NCBI GenBank assembly: GCA_021819225.1
Contig: JAKARU010000068.1
Location: 1-5,470 of the forward strand
DNA from: Thermoplasmata archaeon
GTDB lineage: Archaea; Thermoplasmatota; Thermoplasmata; Thermoplasmatales; Thermoplasmataceae
Direction of reading: 5' to 3'
DNA: 5,470 nucleotides
Shown: piece by piece, positions 5,365 to 5,470 of the stretch
Position numbering within the stretch: position 1 is the stretch's first letter
Layout of the letters: each line of letters starts with the position of its first letter
Made by a program: the position numbers and the translations under genes
Notes under the pieces: model-generated
What the model was told of the DNA's origin: nothing
Seen by the model: the letters and a program-made list of their open reading frames with translations, nothing else
The model's database searches: none

Positions 5365-5470
5365 TAGATAAATTATATTTTATAAAAGATAAAAAATTTT
5401 TAACTTGTACAAATTTTAATGTAAAACTTATTAATTATTGGGATTTTATCGCTTGGAAAATTTAAAAGGA

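Larger units (their letters stand above)
5328..5470. other. AT-rich region upstream of cydAB, right edge
   Basis: No gene is recognisable here. Besides the cyd promoter and the shared decamer, there is a perfect 8-base palindrome TTGTACAA (5405-5412) about 50 bases upstream of the cyd TATA box, and a plus-strand TATA-like TTTATAAAAG (5378-5387) that could serve a divergent gene beyond the edge. In the last bases a plus-strand reading from TTG at 5455 stays open to the edge, but it is too short to call. Confidence 0.5.

Overview
The window looks like chromosomal DNA from an archaeon, most probably an acidophilic relative of the Thermoplasmatales. The evidence is a TrmB-type regulator, an archaeal-style (type V-like) sulfide:quinone oxidoreductase, a short two-subunit cytochrome bd oxidase with a very divergent subunit II, frequent AGA/AGG and ATA codons, and TATA-like elements placed about 25-28 bases before start codons with no Shine-Dalgarno (leaderless style). 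The order-level assignment is an inference; the archaeal assignment is firmer.

Layout. (1) Positions 1-1183, minus strand: a TrmB-family regulator followed three bases later by endonuclease IV (nfo), which runs off the left edge. (2) Positions 1184-1745: a 562-base AT-rich divergent intergenic region. It holds a probable decayed transposase C-terminus (minus strand, with an internal stop) and, next to the SQR gene, a dense cluster of possible regulatory sites: phased ATTCAA repeats and a symmetric dyad. (3) Positions 1746-2990, plus strand: sulfide:quinone oxidoreductase with all three redox cysteines. (4) Positions 3007-5327, minus strand: cydA-cydB, encoding cytochrome bd oxidase subunits I and II, joined by an ATGA overlap and convergent with sqr across only 16 bases. 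(5) Positions 5328-5470: the cyd promoter region.

How it fits together. SQR would oxidise sulfide at the membrane surface and reduce quinone. Cytochrome bd would reoxidise the quinol with oxygen, and in bacteria this oxidase type is known to tolerate sulfide. The window therefore looks like a minimal sulfide-to-oxygen electron transfer module. A shared 10-base sequence (TTAGTGTTAT) lies just upstream of both the sqr and cydA start codons and suggests joint control. The divergently encoded TrmB-like protein is a natural but unproven candidate regulator. No CRISPR array, RNA gene or intact mobile element was seen.
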